The position numbers and the translations under genes were made by a program. DNA of 64,000 nucleotides, taken from the NCBI GenBank assembly GCA_963698495.1, contig CAVORB010000027.1, positions 13,474 to 77,473 on the forward strand. Direction: 5' to 3'. This stretch comes from CAVORB01 sp963698495 (GTDB lineage: Bacteria; Pseudomonadota; Gammaproteobacteria; Chromatiales; Chromatiaceae). The notes below the pieces were generated by a model. It searched no databases. It was not told the DNA's origin and worked only from the letters and a program-made list of their open reading frames with translations. Shown one piece after another: positions 26,925-34,164 of the stretch. Within the stretch, counting starts at the first letter, position 1; every line of letters starts with the position of its first letter.

Positions 26925-27488
26925 TTACAGCTTCGCGAACTCCGCCTTGACCTTCTGCCAGAAGGATTCCTTGGGCGTCTTCTTGCATTCCTCGACGACG
27001 AACGGGATCACCGTCTCGACCCCCTCCACGGCCACCTCCTCTGCCTCGGGCTGACCGTTGCTGCCGTAGGCGACCGCCCAGTACACGGCCTGGGGCTGGA
27101 AGCTCTCCTCGAGACCGACGAAGTCCTCGCAGGTCATCTTCGCCAGCGGCTTTTTCGCCGCGGCATGATGGCTCGCGGACTTGTGGGCACCGCCGACCGA
27201 GAGCTTCTGACCGACCTTCACCTCGTCCGAGGCCAGCTTGTTGCGTGACTTCAGGGTCTCGACCGGGATCTCGAACCGCTCGCTGATGGCGAACAGGTCG
27301 TCGCCCTCGACCACCACATAGGTGGCGGTGGCCGTGTCGTACTTGCCCTCGGCATGGGCACGCGGCCCCTTGTCCGCCGCCTGGGCGCCGCTCGCCGCGA
27401 GCAGGGCTGCCAAGGCCAGGGCCGAGCCGGCGGTCCGGAGGCCGGTAAGGATGCTCCGTTGACCGGATTTCGTTTGAACGAAGTGCAT
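26925..27488 (-). CDS. Periplasmic LysM-HdeA fusion protein
   Basis: A 187-residue exported protein. A signal peptide ends near AASGAQA (residue 38). A LysM domain follows at about 57-99 (YVVVEGDDLFAISERFEIPVETLKSRNKL, VGQKLSV), then a His/Ala/Lys linker and an HdeA-like domain at 118-185 (KMTCEDFVGLEESFQPQAVYWAVAY, VEGVETVIPFVVEECKKTPKESFWQKVKAEF). Cys120 and Cys168 correspond to the HdeA disulfide. HdeA is a periplasmic chaperone activated by acid; LysM would tether it to peptidoglycan. AAGGAA lies seven bases before the chosen ATG; an upstream in-frame start would spoil the signal peptide. Module 2. Confidence 0.85.
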   Translation of the reverse strand: MHFVQTKSGQRSILTGLRTAGSALALAALLAASGAQAADKGPRAHAEGKYDTATATYVVVEGDDLFAISERFEIPVETLKSRNKLASDEVKVGQKLSVGGAHKSASHHAAAKKPLAKMTCEDFVGLEESFQPQAVYWAVAYGSNGQPEAEEVAVEGVETVIPFVVEECKKTPKESFWQKVKAEFAKL

Positions 27489-27560
27489 TGTGCGTTTCCT
27501 TGTGAAGTTGGGCCGATTGGCCATGGGTTGACGGTGTGGTGGGCCGGAGCGGGACCGCTC

Positions 27561-28409
27561 CTACTTGGGGAACATCAACTGCACCTGGGCGCGCAGTTGC
27601 CAGTCCGCGCCGTCGTCGGGCTTGACGACGTTGTAGTAGCCGCCGATCTGGGTGTTCACGGGCAGGCGCCCGAGGTGGAATATGCGGCCGATGCCGCCTC
27701 CCACAGGGACGGTCCAACGGTCGTCGCTGTCGGCTTTCCAATTGACTGTGATGATGGGCGCGCTCGTGAGGTAGGTGCCGCCCTTGAAGTTGTAGTTGAG
27801 GAAGGGCTGGATGAGACCGTTGTTGTAGGAGGCATCGTCGCTCGTATCCAGCGACCACAGGTTGTTGATCAGCATGCCGTAGACCCAGGGATCGCCATGC
27901 TCCAGGTGCAGCGCGACCGCGGTCGGCCCCAGCCCCCAGTTCTCATTGCCGAGCGCGCTGTCGGTATGGGTCGGCAGTTGGGCGATGACCCCCACACCCC
28001 AGATCCAGCCCTTGGCGTCGCTCGGAGACAGAAAGGCCGAGAACTGGGTGTCCCCCAGCCCGAAGGCGCTGTCCTGTACCGGACTGAGCCGTGGCTGCCG
28101 GATCAACGGAAAGATGGTGCGGGTAATGAGGTTCCAGTCCTCGTTCAGCTTGATGGGGATGACGGGCTGGATGTTGAGGATGTTCTGGGTGCCGTCCTCG
28201 GGTCCGTAGTTGAAGTTGGTATTGTTCTGGAACGGCACGCTGATGAGGTTGGCGATCGGGTTCTGGGCCAGCTTGGCCAGTTCCTCCGCGCTCATCTCCG
28301 CATGCACGGTCGAGGTGAAGGCGAGGCCAAGCCCGAGCGCGGCGGTCAAGGCCGCGGGCCGCGCCCGAGCGGGTTGCATGACTGCCATGATCGAATGCAC
28401 GAGGTTCAT
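27561..28409 (-). CDS. Outer-membrane beta-barrel of the phenol-degradation MetA-pathway type
   Basis: A 282-residue exported protein. A signal peptide ends near STVHA. The mature part starts EMSAEELAKLAQNPIANLISVPFQNNTNFNYGP and has NILNIQPVIPIKLNEDWNLITRTIFPLI, AFGLGDTQFSAFLSP and a C-terminal barrel strand QLRAQVQLMFPK. These blocks are typical of a widespread transporter family in proteobacteria (Pfam Phenol_MetA_deg group), predicted to be an outer-membrane channel. Substrates are generally not known. It belongs to module 2. The start at 28409 has only a weak ribosome site; ATG 28388 is an alternative. Confidence 0.82.
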   Translation of the reverse strand: MNLVHSIMAVMQPARARPAALTAALGLGLAFTSTVHAEMSAEELAKLAQNPIANLISVPFQNNTNFNYGPEDGTQNILNIQPVIPIKLNEDWNLITRTIFPLIRQPRLSPVQDSAFGLGDTQFSAFLSPSDAKGWIWGVGVIAQLPTHTDSALGNENWGLGPTAVALHLEHGDPWVYGMLINNLWSLDTSDDASYNNGLIQPFLNYNFKGGTYLTSAPIITVNWKADSDDRWTVPVGGGIGRIFHLGRLPVNTQIGGYYNVVKPDDGADWQLRAQVQLMFPK

Positions 28410-28518
28410 GGGTTTTCCAATTCAAATCTCAGGTCGTCGCCGACCAGCTCGCGCGCGTCGGCCTGGCCCGGAATTAAGGAACCCGTGGCGACGGTGCCGC
28501 CGCGGGGTTCCAGTCGAT

Positions 28519-28875
28519 CTACGGCGTATTCGGGATGTAGACGTAGGCCTTGGGTACATCCGCGCCCACGACCTCGATGGCCTGGGATTGCCAGAAGCTG
28601 CCGATATTGACCGTTTGTCCCGCGGGATAGGTACCCAGCGAAATCTGGTTGCCGGTGACCTCGTAACTCCCGCTGCCGGCCGGCATGACCAAGCTGATCT
28701 TGCAGGGCGACGTTTCGCAGTTACCCGTCTCCCCAGGGCTCACAGTGATCGCGATCACGCCCGTCGGGTCTTCTTTTACGTTGCAGCCGGTGAGCACCGC
28801 CGCGGCCAGGATGACCGCGAGGTAGCGGCAAGGATTGGATAGCGACTGCGGAAAGCGGCATGAATCATGGGTCAT
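28519..28875 (-). CDS. Small lipoprotein of unknown function
   Basis: A 118-residue protein. The lipobox VLTGC (Cys31) ends a signal with AVILAAA. The mature part begins NVKEDPTGVIAITVSPGETGNCETSPCKISLV and looks like one beta-sandwich domain; the two cysteines six residues apart (Cys53 and Cys58 region) could form a disulfide. GGAGG lies seven bases upstream of the start. I recognise no family. It is 109 bp upstream of the outer-membrane barrel gene in module 2. Confidence 0.75.
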   Translation of the reverse strand: MTHDSCRFPQSLSNPCRYLAVILAAAVLTGCNVKEDPTGVIAITVSPGETGNCETSPCKISLVMPAGSGSYEVTGNQISLGTYPAGQTVNIGSFWQSQAIEVVGADVPKAYVYIPNTP

Positions 28876-29086
28876 CAGAAGTCCTCCTGTTCAAGGATCA
28901 ATTGCGTGTTTCAGGCTTCAAGTAGGCCGGATACGGGGATCGGCATGGACAAGGAGCCAGAAACCCAACCATCCCCCGGTAGCGTCCGGGGGCCTATCTC
29001 ACTGCGTTCACCGCGGCCAACCCAAGACTCGATGATGGGCGCGGCCCGGCGCCGCATAACGCGGCGCCGGTGATCGAACCAAGACC

Positions 29087-29461
29087 TCAGTTGCCCTGAA
29101 TCATGCTCTTTGAGTCCTTGAGCACGGCATCGGTCTTGGCCTCCTTCGCCACCTCGTCAGCCACCTCCTTGGCCTCGATCATCTCGGCGGCGGCCTCGTT
29201 GGTCACCTCGGAAGCGACGTCGGCCGCCTCGGCATCCACGGCGCTTGCCGCGCCGGCGGCCTCGGCCGCGTTGACATCGGCCGCGGCGTCAGTTGCGACG
29301 TCGGCGACCCCCTGGGTGGCCTCGGCCGCTGAGCCCACGTCCTTGGCCATCGCGGCGGCAGCCTTGGCCTCGGCGTCGGCAGCCGTCCCAGCGAGCAGGG
29401 CGCCCGAAAGACCCAGTAAGACCACGGTGGTTGCGGATACAAGGATGTGCTTGAGGTACAT
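29087..29461 (-). CDS. Alanine-rich helical exported protein
   Basis: A 124-residue protein. A signal peptide (MYLKHILVSATTVVLLGLSGALLAG) is followed by a mature part made almost only of Ala, Glu, Asp, Val, Lys and Ser (for example AADAEAKAAAAMAKDVGSAAE), predicted to form a long amphipathic or coiled helix. AGGAG lies nine bases before the ATG. The opposite strand also has an open frame over the same stretch, a common effect of GCC/GAG-rich codons. No family is recognised. Confidence 0.7.
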   Translation of the reverse strand: MYLKHILVSATTVVLLGLSGALLAGTAADAEAKAAAAMAKDVGSAAEATQGVADVATDAAADVNAAEAAGAASAVDAEAADVASEVTNEAAAEMIEAKEVADEVAKEAKTDAVLKDSKSMIQGN

Positions 29462-29530
29462 GGCTTGATGCTCCTAGTGGTGGAGGACGCTCGCGCGTCG
29501 TTGATGGAAACGTCTACACGGGGATTGGTT

Positions 29531-30058
29531 TCAGCGCCAGACAGCACGCCGCCACACACGGCGGCGCGCACCGGCGAAGGACAACGGGGTCAGCGGCATG
29601 CCGATAATGTCGATGAATAATGACGCCACGCCGGCGCTGGCGGGGATCTTACCCTCCAGGACCTGCACCTGGTACGTCAGCGCGTCTCCCTCCAGAACCG
29701 GGTCGCGGAGTACCACGACGGCGTCGGCGAGCCCCTGGTCCTCCAGAAAGGACAGGGTGGCGTTGGGGGGGTCCTTTAGGAAGCTGTCCTTTCCTTCACC
29801 CCAGAAAGGGACGAACCGGGCTGTCGTCATGTGCGCGGCGATACGCTCCGGGCGATCGGAGAACATCACCGTGGCCGGACTTACCCCCTCGAGGGTGAGC
29901 TTACCGTCGGCATAGGTAACCCCCTTCGCGTTCTGCACGAACAGGAAATCAGCCATCTCAGGGGTCTCGTGGCCTTCGGTGGCCCGAGCGGCCTTGACGG
30001 CCAGGGACAGCGGGCCGAGCAGCGCCGCAGCGGCAAGGATCTCTCGTCTGGTTGTCAT
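29531..30058 (-). CDS. Tat-exported protein of unknown function, paralogue of the 16146-16673 product
   Basis: A 175-residue protein with a twin-arginine signal (MTTRREILAAAALLGPLSLAV), the MADFLFVQNAKGVTYADGKLTL domain and the C-terminal GMPLTPLSFAG-RRRVWRRA motif. It aligns without gaps to the module 1 copy; the signal, the VMFSDRPER and GEGKDSFLKDPPNATLSFLE blocks and the C-terminal tail are nearly identical, and differences cluster just after the signal peptide. GGAG lies five bases before the start. It is placed inside module 2. A recent duplication between the modules, or gene conversion, would explain the similarity. Confidence 0.85.
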   Translation of the reverse strand: MTTRREILAAAALLGPLSLAVKAARATEGHETPEMADFLFVQNAKGVTYADGKLTLEGVSPATVMFSDRPERIAAHMTTARFVPFWGEGKDSFLKDPPNATLSFLEDQGLADAVVVLRDPVLEGDALTYQVQVLEGKIPASAGVASLFIDIIGMPLTPLSFAGARRRVWRRAVWR

Positions 30059-30283
30059 GTCTTCTCCAAGGTCTATCGGGTGTCAAAATGTCGATCATTT
30101 CGGGGAAGTGAGCTGCCCTCGGGGGGCGGCCAAAACTGGCGGCGTCTTCGGCCGACGCCTCCATGCAATCGAGACGCTGAGCTGGACATTCAGTGTCGAC
30201 CCTGCCCGTTGGGAAAAGTCGGCCCCCGAGGGCCATCGATCTTGCGGCACCCGCTCCCGGAAACCGCAATCCTCGCGGGGGCC

Positions 30284-30583
30284 TCATTTTCCTCGGCTCC
30301 CGCCACAGGTCTGCCTACAGAGCGCGACGTCGCTCTGACAACGCTGCAGACATGGATCACGCGCACCGCTGGCGAGGTCCAAGTGCTCCTCGCGGGCTCG
30401 CACCGTTTTCTCTCCGCATTGCGCCCGGCAATCGGCATATACGGACTCGCATTGGGAGGTACAGGTCGGTTCGGACACGAGCGTAGAAGGATCGGCCAGA
30501 TCGACGCTGGATTCATGTGACTGCGCGCGGACCAGAGTGGACACAGCAAACGCCCCGATCAGAAGAAATGCATGGATCCTCAT
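30284..30583 (-). CDS. Small secreted twin-CX3C protein
   Basis: A 99-residue protein. A signal peptide ends near TLVRAQ. Eight cysteines form two identical units, C-X3-C-X6-C-X3-C: Cys41, 45, 52, 56 and Cys78, 82, 89, 93, separated by a charged helix. This spacing suggests two disulfide-linked helical hairpins, similar in pattern to twin-CX3C proteins, although no relation is claimed. GAGG lies 7 bases before the ATG. Family unknown. It lies between a lipoprotein gene and the Tat-protein gene of module 2. Confidence 0.75.
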   Translation of the reverse strand: MRIHAFLLIGAFAVSTLVRAQSHESSVDLADPSTLVSEPTCTSQCESVYADCRAQCGEKTVRAREEHLDLASGARDPCLQRCQSDVALCRQTCGGSRGK

Positions 30584-30678
30584 TTTCAATCCTCGCCTCG
30601 GCTTACCGCGGGTGCGGCTGAGTGGAATCGACGACCGGCCCCGCCCCACGGCTCACGCTGTTTGCCTCTCACCAGGAC

Positions 30679-31029
30679 TCACTCCCCGAGCTGCTGGAAG
30701 ATGCAGTCCAAAGCCGTTTGATTGCTGCCGCCAGGATAGAAGGCATTGATGTCCGTCGAGTAAGCGTCCCTGTCGACCCTGCCGAAGTAGAGCTTGCTGC
30801 TCTCGTCAACGAAGTAGGTGTCGTCGCTGCTCTCGTCGAGCAGGTACTTCAGCTGTTGATGGCCTACCGAGAGGGTGCCGCACTGCTGCGCAATCCGGTC
30901 GAGAAATGCCTCGGCGCCCTGGTTCTCCACTACCCTGTCGGAGAGGGCTGCATTTCCTCCGCATCCGGCTAATGCCATGGTTACAGCCAATGCCCCAAGG
31001 AAAAGCATGTTCGGCGCGTGTCGTCCCAT
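30679..31029 (-). CDS. Small lipoprotein of unknown function
   Basis: A 116-residue protein with lipobox ALAGC (Cys23). The mature part contains FLDRIAQQCGTLSVGHQQLKYLLDES, DTYFVDESSKLYFGRVDRDAYSTDINAFYPGG and ends ALDCIFQQLGE; the two cysteines may pair. It begins 20 bp after the DUF1254/DUF1214 stop and is almost certainly in the same operon. The start at 31029 lacks a good ribosome site; an ATG at 31008 also keeps the lipobox. No family recognised. Confidence 0.75.
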   Translation of the reverse strand: MGRHAPNMLFLGALAVTMALAGCGGNAALSDRVVENQGAEAFLDRIAQQCGTLSVGHQQLKYLLDESSDDTYFVDESSKLYFGRVDRDAYSTDINAFYPGGSNQTALDCIFQQLGE

Positions 31030-31049
31030 TGATTGATACCGTTTTGAAG

Positions 31050-32564
31050 TCAGGGTTGCAGCTTGATCTCTCCGGGACGCCAGGTCTGGTCGAACCAGGG
31101 TTCCAGCGGACCGTAGAGGCGCAGGATCATGAACCAGCCCTTGCCCGGAATGGTCTGCACCCAGTTGCCTTCTTTACCGGCCGGAGCCTTCGGACCGAAC
31201 CAGACATCCACGGAGCCGTCGGCGTTGACCTGGAGATGCTCGTTCTGGCTGCTGACGCTTGGGAAACGCTGATCGGTCTGGATCATCGAACGGGTCTGGT
31301 TGTCGTAGACGATCACGGACCAGAAGTCCTTGACCGGGATGTTCGGCGGCAGGTGCAGCTTGTAGGTCTTGCCCCCGTCGAAGGGGTTGCCGTCCGCGTC
31401 TTGGGCGCTCCAGGGATACTGCGAGCCCTTGCCGACCATCTTCTCCGCCATGGCCGGGGTTACTCCGGTGGCGAAGTAGTAGAAGAACGCCGCGCCGTCC
31501 AGATTGGCCACGCCCGGCGCACTCTCGAACTTGTAGCCACCGAAGAAGGGCAGACGCCAGGGGCTGTCCGGATAGAAGTAGGCGTCCTTGTCGCGAATTC
31601 GGAAGGCGATCGCCCTTGCGGTCACGGCTCCGATCTTCGCCGCGTCCTCCAGAATCCTCTTCATGCGCTCATCGGGATTGAAGGGCTTCCCCTTTTCGAT
31701 GCCGATCGAGGCAAAGAGTCCCAACGTCGTCGGATCGCTGCCTTCGCTGGGTTCTTCCTGAATGACCTCATGCAGCAGGCTCCAGAAAGAATAGTCGCCG
31801 GGGGCGACAAAGTTCGACGGGATGCCGGAGGCGTTGACGAACTTCATGTCGGGCGGATTGGCGGCATCGGAAAGCCGATAGATCTTGAGATGTTTCTTGA
31901 CGGCCTCAACGCCGGGTTTGGTCGAGCCATCGACGAGGAAGGAGCGGAAAGGCATCCAGTTGCCGTAGGTGCTCGGGCGCACGACAAAATAGCCTTCCGG
32001 CACTTCGCCGGTATACCCAGGAGGCAGGATCAGATACTTGCCGCCCTTGCCCTGATCGGCGCCGGTGATGCCGACGTCGGCCACCCAGCGATACCAGAAG
32101 TCATCGATGAGGCCCAGGACCTTGGGGGGAATCTCCACGACAAGCGGACCCTCCCTGGTATCGAGCCAGATGAAGCTGTAGATGGTGTTGTCGTTCGCCG
32201 TCAGCTCGACGGTTTTCGAGTCCACCAGGTCTTCCCAGATGACGTTCGTCTGATTGACCGGCCCGAATTCCTTGAGCGTGGCGCGCATGCCGGCTTGGTT
32301 GACGATCGGAATGGCCAGGAGGTAGGCCTGCAATGCCCGTGACGCGTCCAGATTGTCGTAGACCTTCTGCGTGGTTTCGTCGTCGGGATAGCCGTAATTG
32401 AGGTTGAGGGTGCCGATGGAGGTCTCCACCTCGTCTGGCACGGCGACGCCAGGGGCGATGGGCGTCGTCATCTTGTAGGTCTGGGCCGAGCTCGGGTGGA
32501 CGATGGCAACGGCGAGCAGCAGTGCTTTCGCGCCTGTTGCGACAATACTGATGACCTTCTGCAT
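31050..32564 (-). CDS. DUF1254/DUF1214 exported protein
   Basis: A 504-residue protein of the usual family length. A signal peptide (ISIVATGAKALLLAVAIVHPSSAQ) is followed by DUF1254 (ASRALQAYLLAIPIVNQAGM, NQTNVIWEDLVDSKTVELTANDNTIYSFIWLD, FWYRWVADVGITG) and DUF1214 (PVKDFWSVIVYDNQTRSMIQTDQ, DGSVDVWFGPKAPAGKEGNWVQTIPGKGWFMILRLYGP). The start at 32564 has AGAGGA eight bases upstream. Its biochemical role is unknown. It is the first gene of module 2, divergent from AraC regulator 2 with a 162-bp shared control region. Confidence 0.9.
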   Translation of the reverse strand: MQKVISIVATGAKALLLAVAIVHPSSAQTYKMTTPIAPGVAVPDEVETSIGTLNLNYGYPDDETTQKVYDNLDASRALQAYLLAIPIVNQAGMRATLKEFGPVNQTNVIWEDLVDSKTVELTANDNTIYSFIWLDTREGPLVVEIPPKVLGLIDDFWYRWVADVGITGADQGKGGKYLILPPGYTGEVPEGYFVVRPSTYGNWMPFRSFLVDGSTKPGVEAVKKHLKIYRLSDAANPPDMKFVNASGIPSNFVAPGDYSFWSLLHEVIQEEPSEGSDPTTLGLFASIGIEKGKPFNPDERMKRILEDAAKIGAVTARAIAFRIRDKDAYFYPDSPWRLPFFGGYKFESAPGVANLDGAAFFYYFATGVTPAMAEKMVGKGSQYPWSAQDADGNPFDGGKTYKLHLPPNIPVKDFWSVIVYDNQTRSMIQTDQRFPSVSSQNEHLQVNADGSVDVWFGPKAPAGKEGNWVQTIPGKGWFMILRLYGPLEPWFDQTWRPGEIKLQP

Positions 32565-32726
32565 CCTGGTTGTCCTCTTGACGATCTGTGCTCGAAGAAA
32601 AAAGGCACCGGCGATGTTCTGGGCCAGCAGGACGGCGGTAGCCATGCGTAGCATCACCACTTCACAACCGAAATCGACCCGTCGCTCGGCACGTTACACT
32701 TTAGCACTCGCCACGACCGTCATATC

Positions 32727-33863
32727 TTGCATTTCCGGCCAATAAAACCACATTATCGAAAGCCAAACGGAACAGACTTGAAAAGAGCAAAAGAACAAAC
32801 ACCAGCTTCCGCGCTTTTTAGATCACTGCGCGCGAGCAACCCTGGAGATGTTCGGGTCGGACCCGTTCTTGCACTTCCGGCCATCTTGACCGAGCTCGGA
32901 GTCAAACCGCAGCGCGCATTCGCCCACGCCCGGGTCGATCCCGGCATATTTCAGGACCCTGACAGCCGTATCGCCTTCGAGGCGCTCGGACGACTGTTTG
33001 AATCCTGCGTCTCCCTCACCAGTTGCAGCCACTTCGGGCTCCTGGTTGGCGAGCGATTCGACCTGAAGGGGCTCGGCCCGCTCGGCTACCTGATGCGCAA
33101 CTCCGCCACGGTCGGCGACGCGCTCCGAAGCCTGCTGCTGCACCTCCATCTTCACGACCGGGGGGCGGCGCCGGTATTGCTTGCGCCCGACGCCTCCTGC
33201 GTCCTTCTTGGCTATTCGATCTATCGCCACGGCGCGCCGGCGACCGCGCATATCTACGACGCGGCGATCGCAATCGGATACAAGATCCTGCGCGAGTTGT
33301 GCGGCCCCGCGTGGAGGCCTCTGCGTGTCCAGTTCTCCTACAGCCCGCCAAGCGACACCAAACCCTACCGCCGGCTGTTCGGATCGAGCGTGGCTTTCGA
33401 CGCCGAAGTCTCCGGGATCCTGTTCGCCTCCTCCTGGCTCGAAGCCCCAATCGACGGCGCAGACGCCGCGCTCCATGGCCTCCTGGTCAAAGCGATGCGG
33501 GAAGCGGAGGCCCGCGGCCCGATGAGCTTCGCGGAGCAAGTCGAGGGCGTATTGCATCAGATGGTGCTGAGCGGCACCGCGTCGGCCGATGCGATCGCGC
33601 GCGTGTTCGGGATCAGCGAGCGGACGCTGCGACGACGCCTTGAAGAAGACGGAAAGAGCCTGCAGCAACTCCTCAATGTGGCGCGATTCGAGCTGGCCCG
33701 GCAGCTTCTCCACAACACCGATCTTCCGGTACGGGAGATCGCCGCGGCGTTGCGGTATGCCGATCCGAACGCATTCTCTCGCGCGTTCCGCAACTGGGCA
33801 CGCCTCAGCCCGACGCAATGGCGCGCTCGGGAGCGGCAGCGGGATCGATTCTCTGAACATTAG
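32727..33863 (+). CDS. AraC-family transcriptional regulator 2
   Basis: Up to 378 residues. The effector domain begins VRVGPVLALPAILTELGVKPQRAFAHARVD and includes LHLHLHDRGAAPVLLA; the HTH domain near the end has IARVFGISERTLRRRLEEDGKSLQQLL and DLPVREIAAALRYADPNAFSRAFRNWARLSPTQWR. It is of the same type as regulators 1 and 3 but clearly more diverged. The start is uncertain: TTG 32727 gives the longest frame, while TTG 32778 would give an N-terminus as long as in its relatives; neither has a good ribosome site. It is divergent from module 2 and is its likely regulator. Confidence 0.85.
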   Translation: MHFRPIKPHYRKPNGTDLKRAKEQTPASALFRSLRASNPGDVRVGPVLALPAILTELGVKPQRAFAHARVDPGIFQDPDSRIAFEALGRLFESCVSLTSCSHFGLLVGERFDLKGLGPLGYLMRNSATVGDALRSLLLHLHLHDRGAAPVLLAPDASCVLLGYSIYRHGAPATAHIYDAAIAIGYKILRELCGPAWRPLRVQFSYSPPSDTKPYRRLFGSSVAFDAEVSGILFASSWLEAPIDGADAALHGLLVKAMREAEARGPMSFAEQVEGVLHQMVLSGTASADAIARVFGISERTLRRRLEEDGKSLQQLLNVARFELARQLLHNTDLPVREIAAALRYADPNAFSRAFRNWARLSPTQWRARERQRDRFSEH

Positions 33864-34164
33864 CCATGGAAAGGTTCCCGATGATTACTGGTGGCATGGA
33901 GCCCGCAAGGGCACAAGACCGGCCATTCGCCCTATTGCGCCGCATGGATCCTCGTCCGGCGCAATACGCCGCGCCATTGCGCCTTACGGCCCTGCGGTCG
34001 TTGAGATCGCGGCGCCCAGCAGCGCGGAAAGGAGTCCGAGTTTCATTCGCACGGCGCTCCACTTGTTTAGGCTGAACCACTTGTGACGGAGGGTTCGCGG
34101 AGCCGCTCCTTTTCGGGAGCGGCCCGCGCTTTTCACAACCGACCTTGCGGTCGGTGAACTGGAC
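33864..34164. other. Intergenic space between AraC regulator 2 and the arylsulfatase gene
   Basis: 301 bp between two convergent genes. It contains the REP-like inverted repeat at 33933-33966 and, near 34110, GAGCCGCTCCTTTTCGGGAG sequence with a stem-loop (CGCTCC / GGAGCG) that may end transcripts. No gene is evident. Confidence 0.6.
33933..33966. repeat. REP-like inverted repeat, TATTGCGCCG type
   Basis: TATTGCGCCG (33933-33942) and CGGCGCAATA (33957-33966) form a perfect 10-bp inverted repeat with a 14-base loop. A further ATTGCGCC follows at about 33976. The same GCGCAATA / TATTGCGC arms recur at 48797-48822 and 49539-49625. Confidence 0.65.

Noticed and set aside
29103..29468. An alanine/serine-rich plus-strand frame opposite the 29087-29461 gene
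   Set aside because: The minus-strand frame has a proper ribosome site and signal peptide; the plus-strand one has neither.
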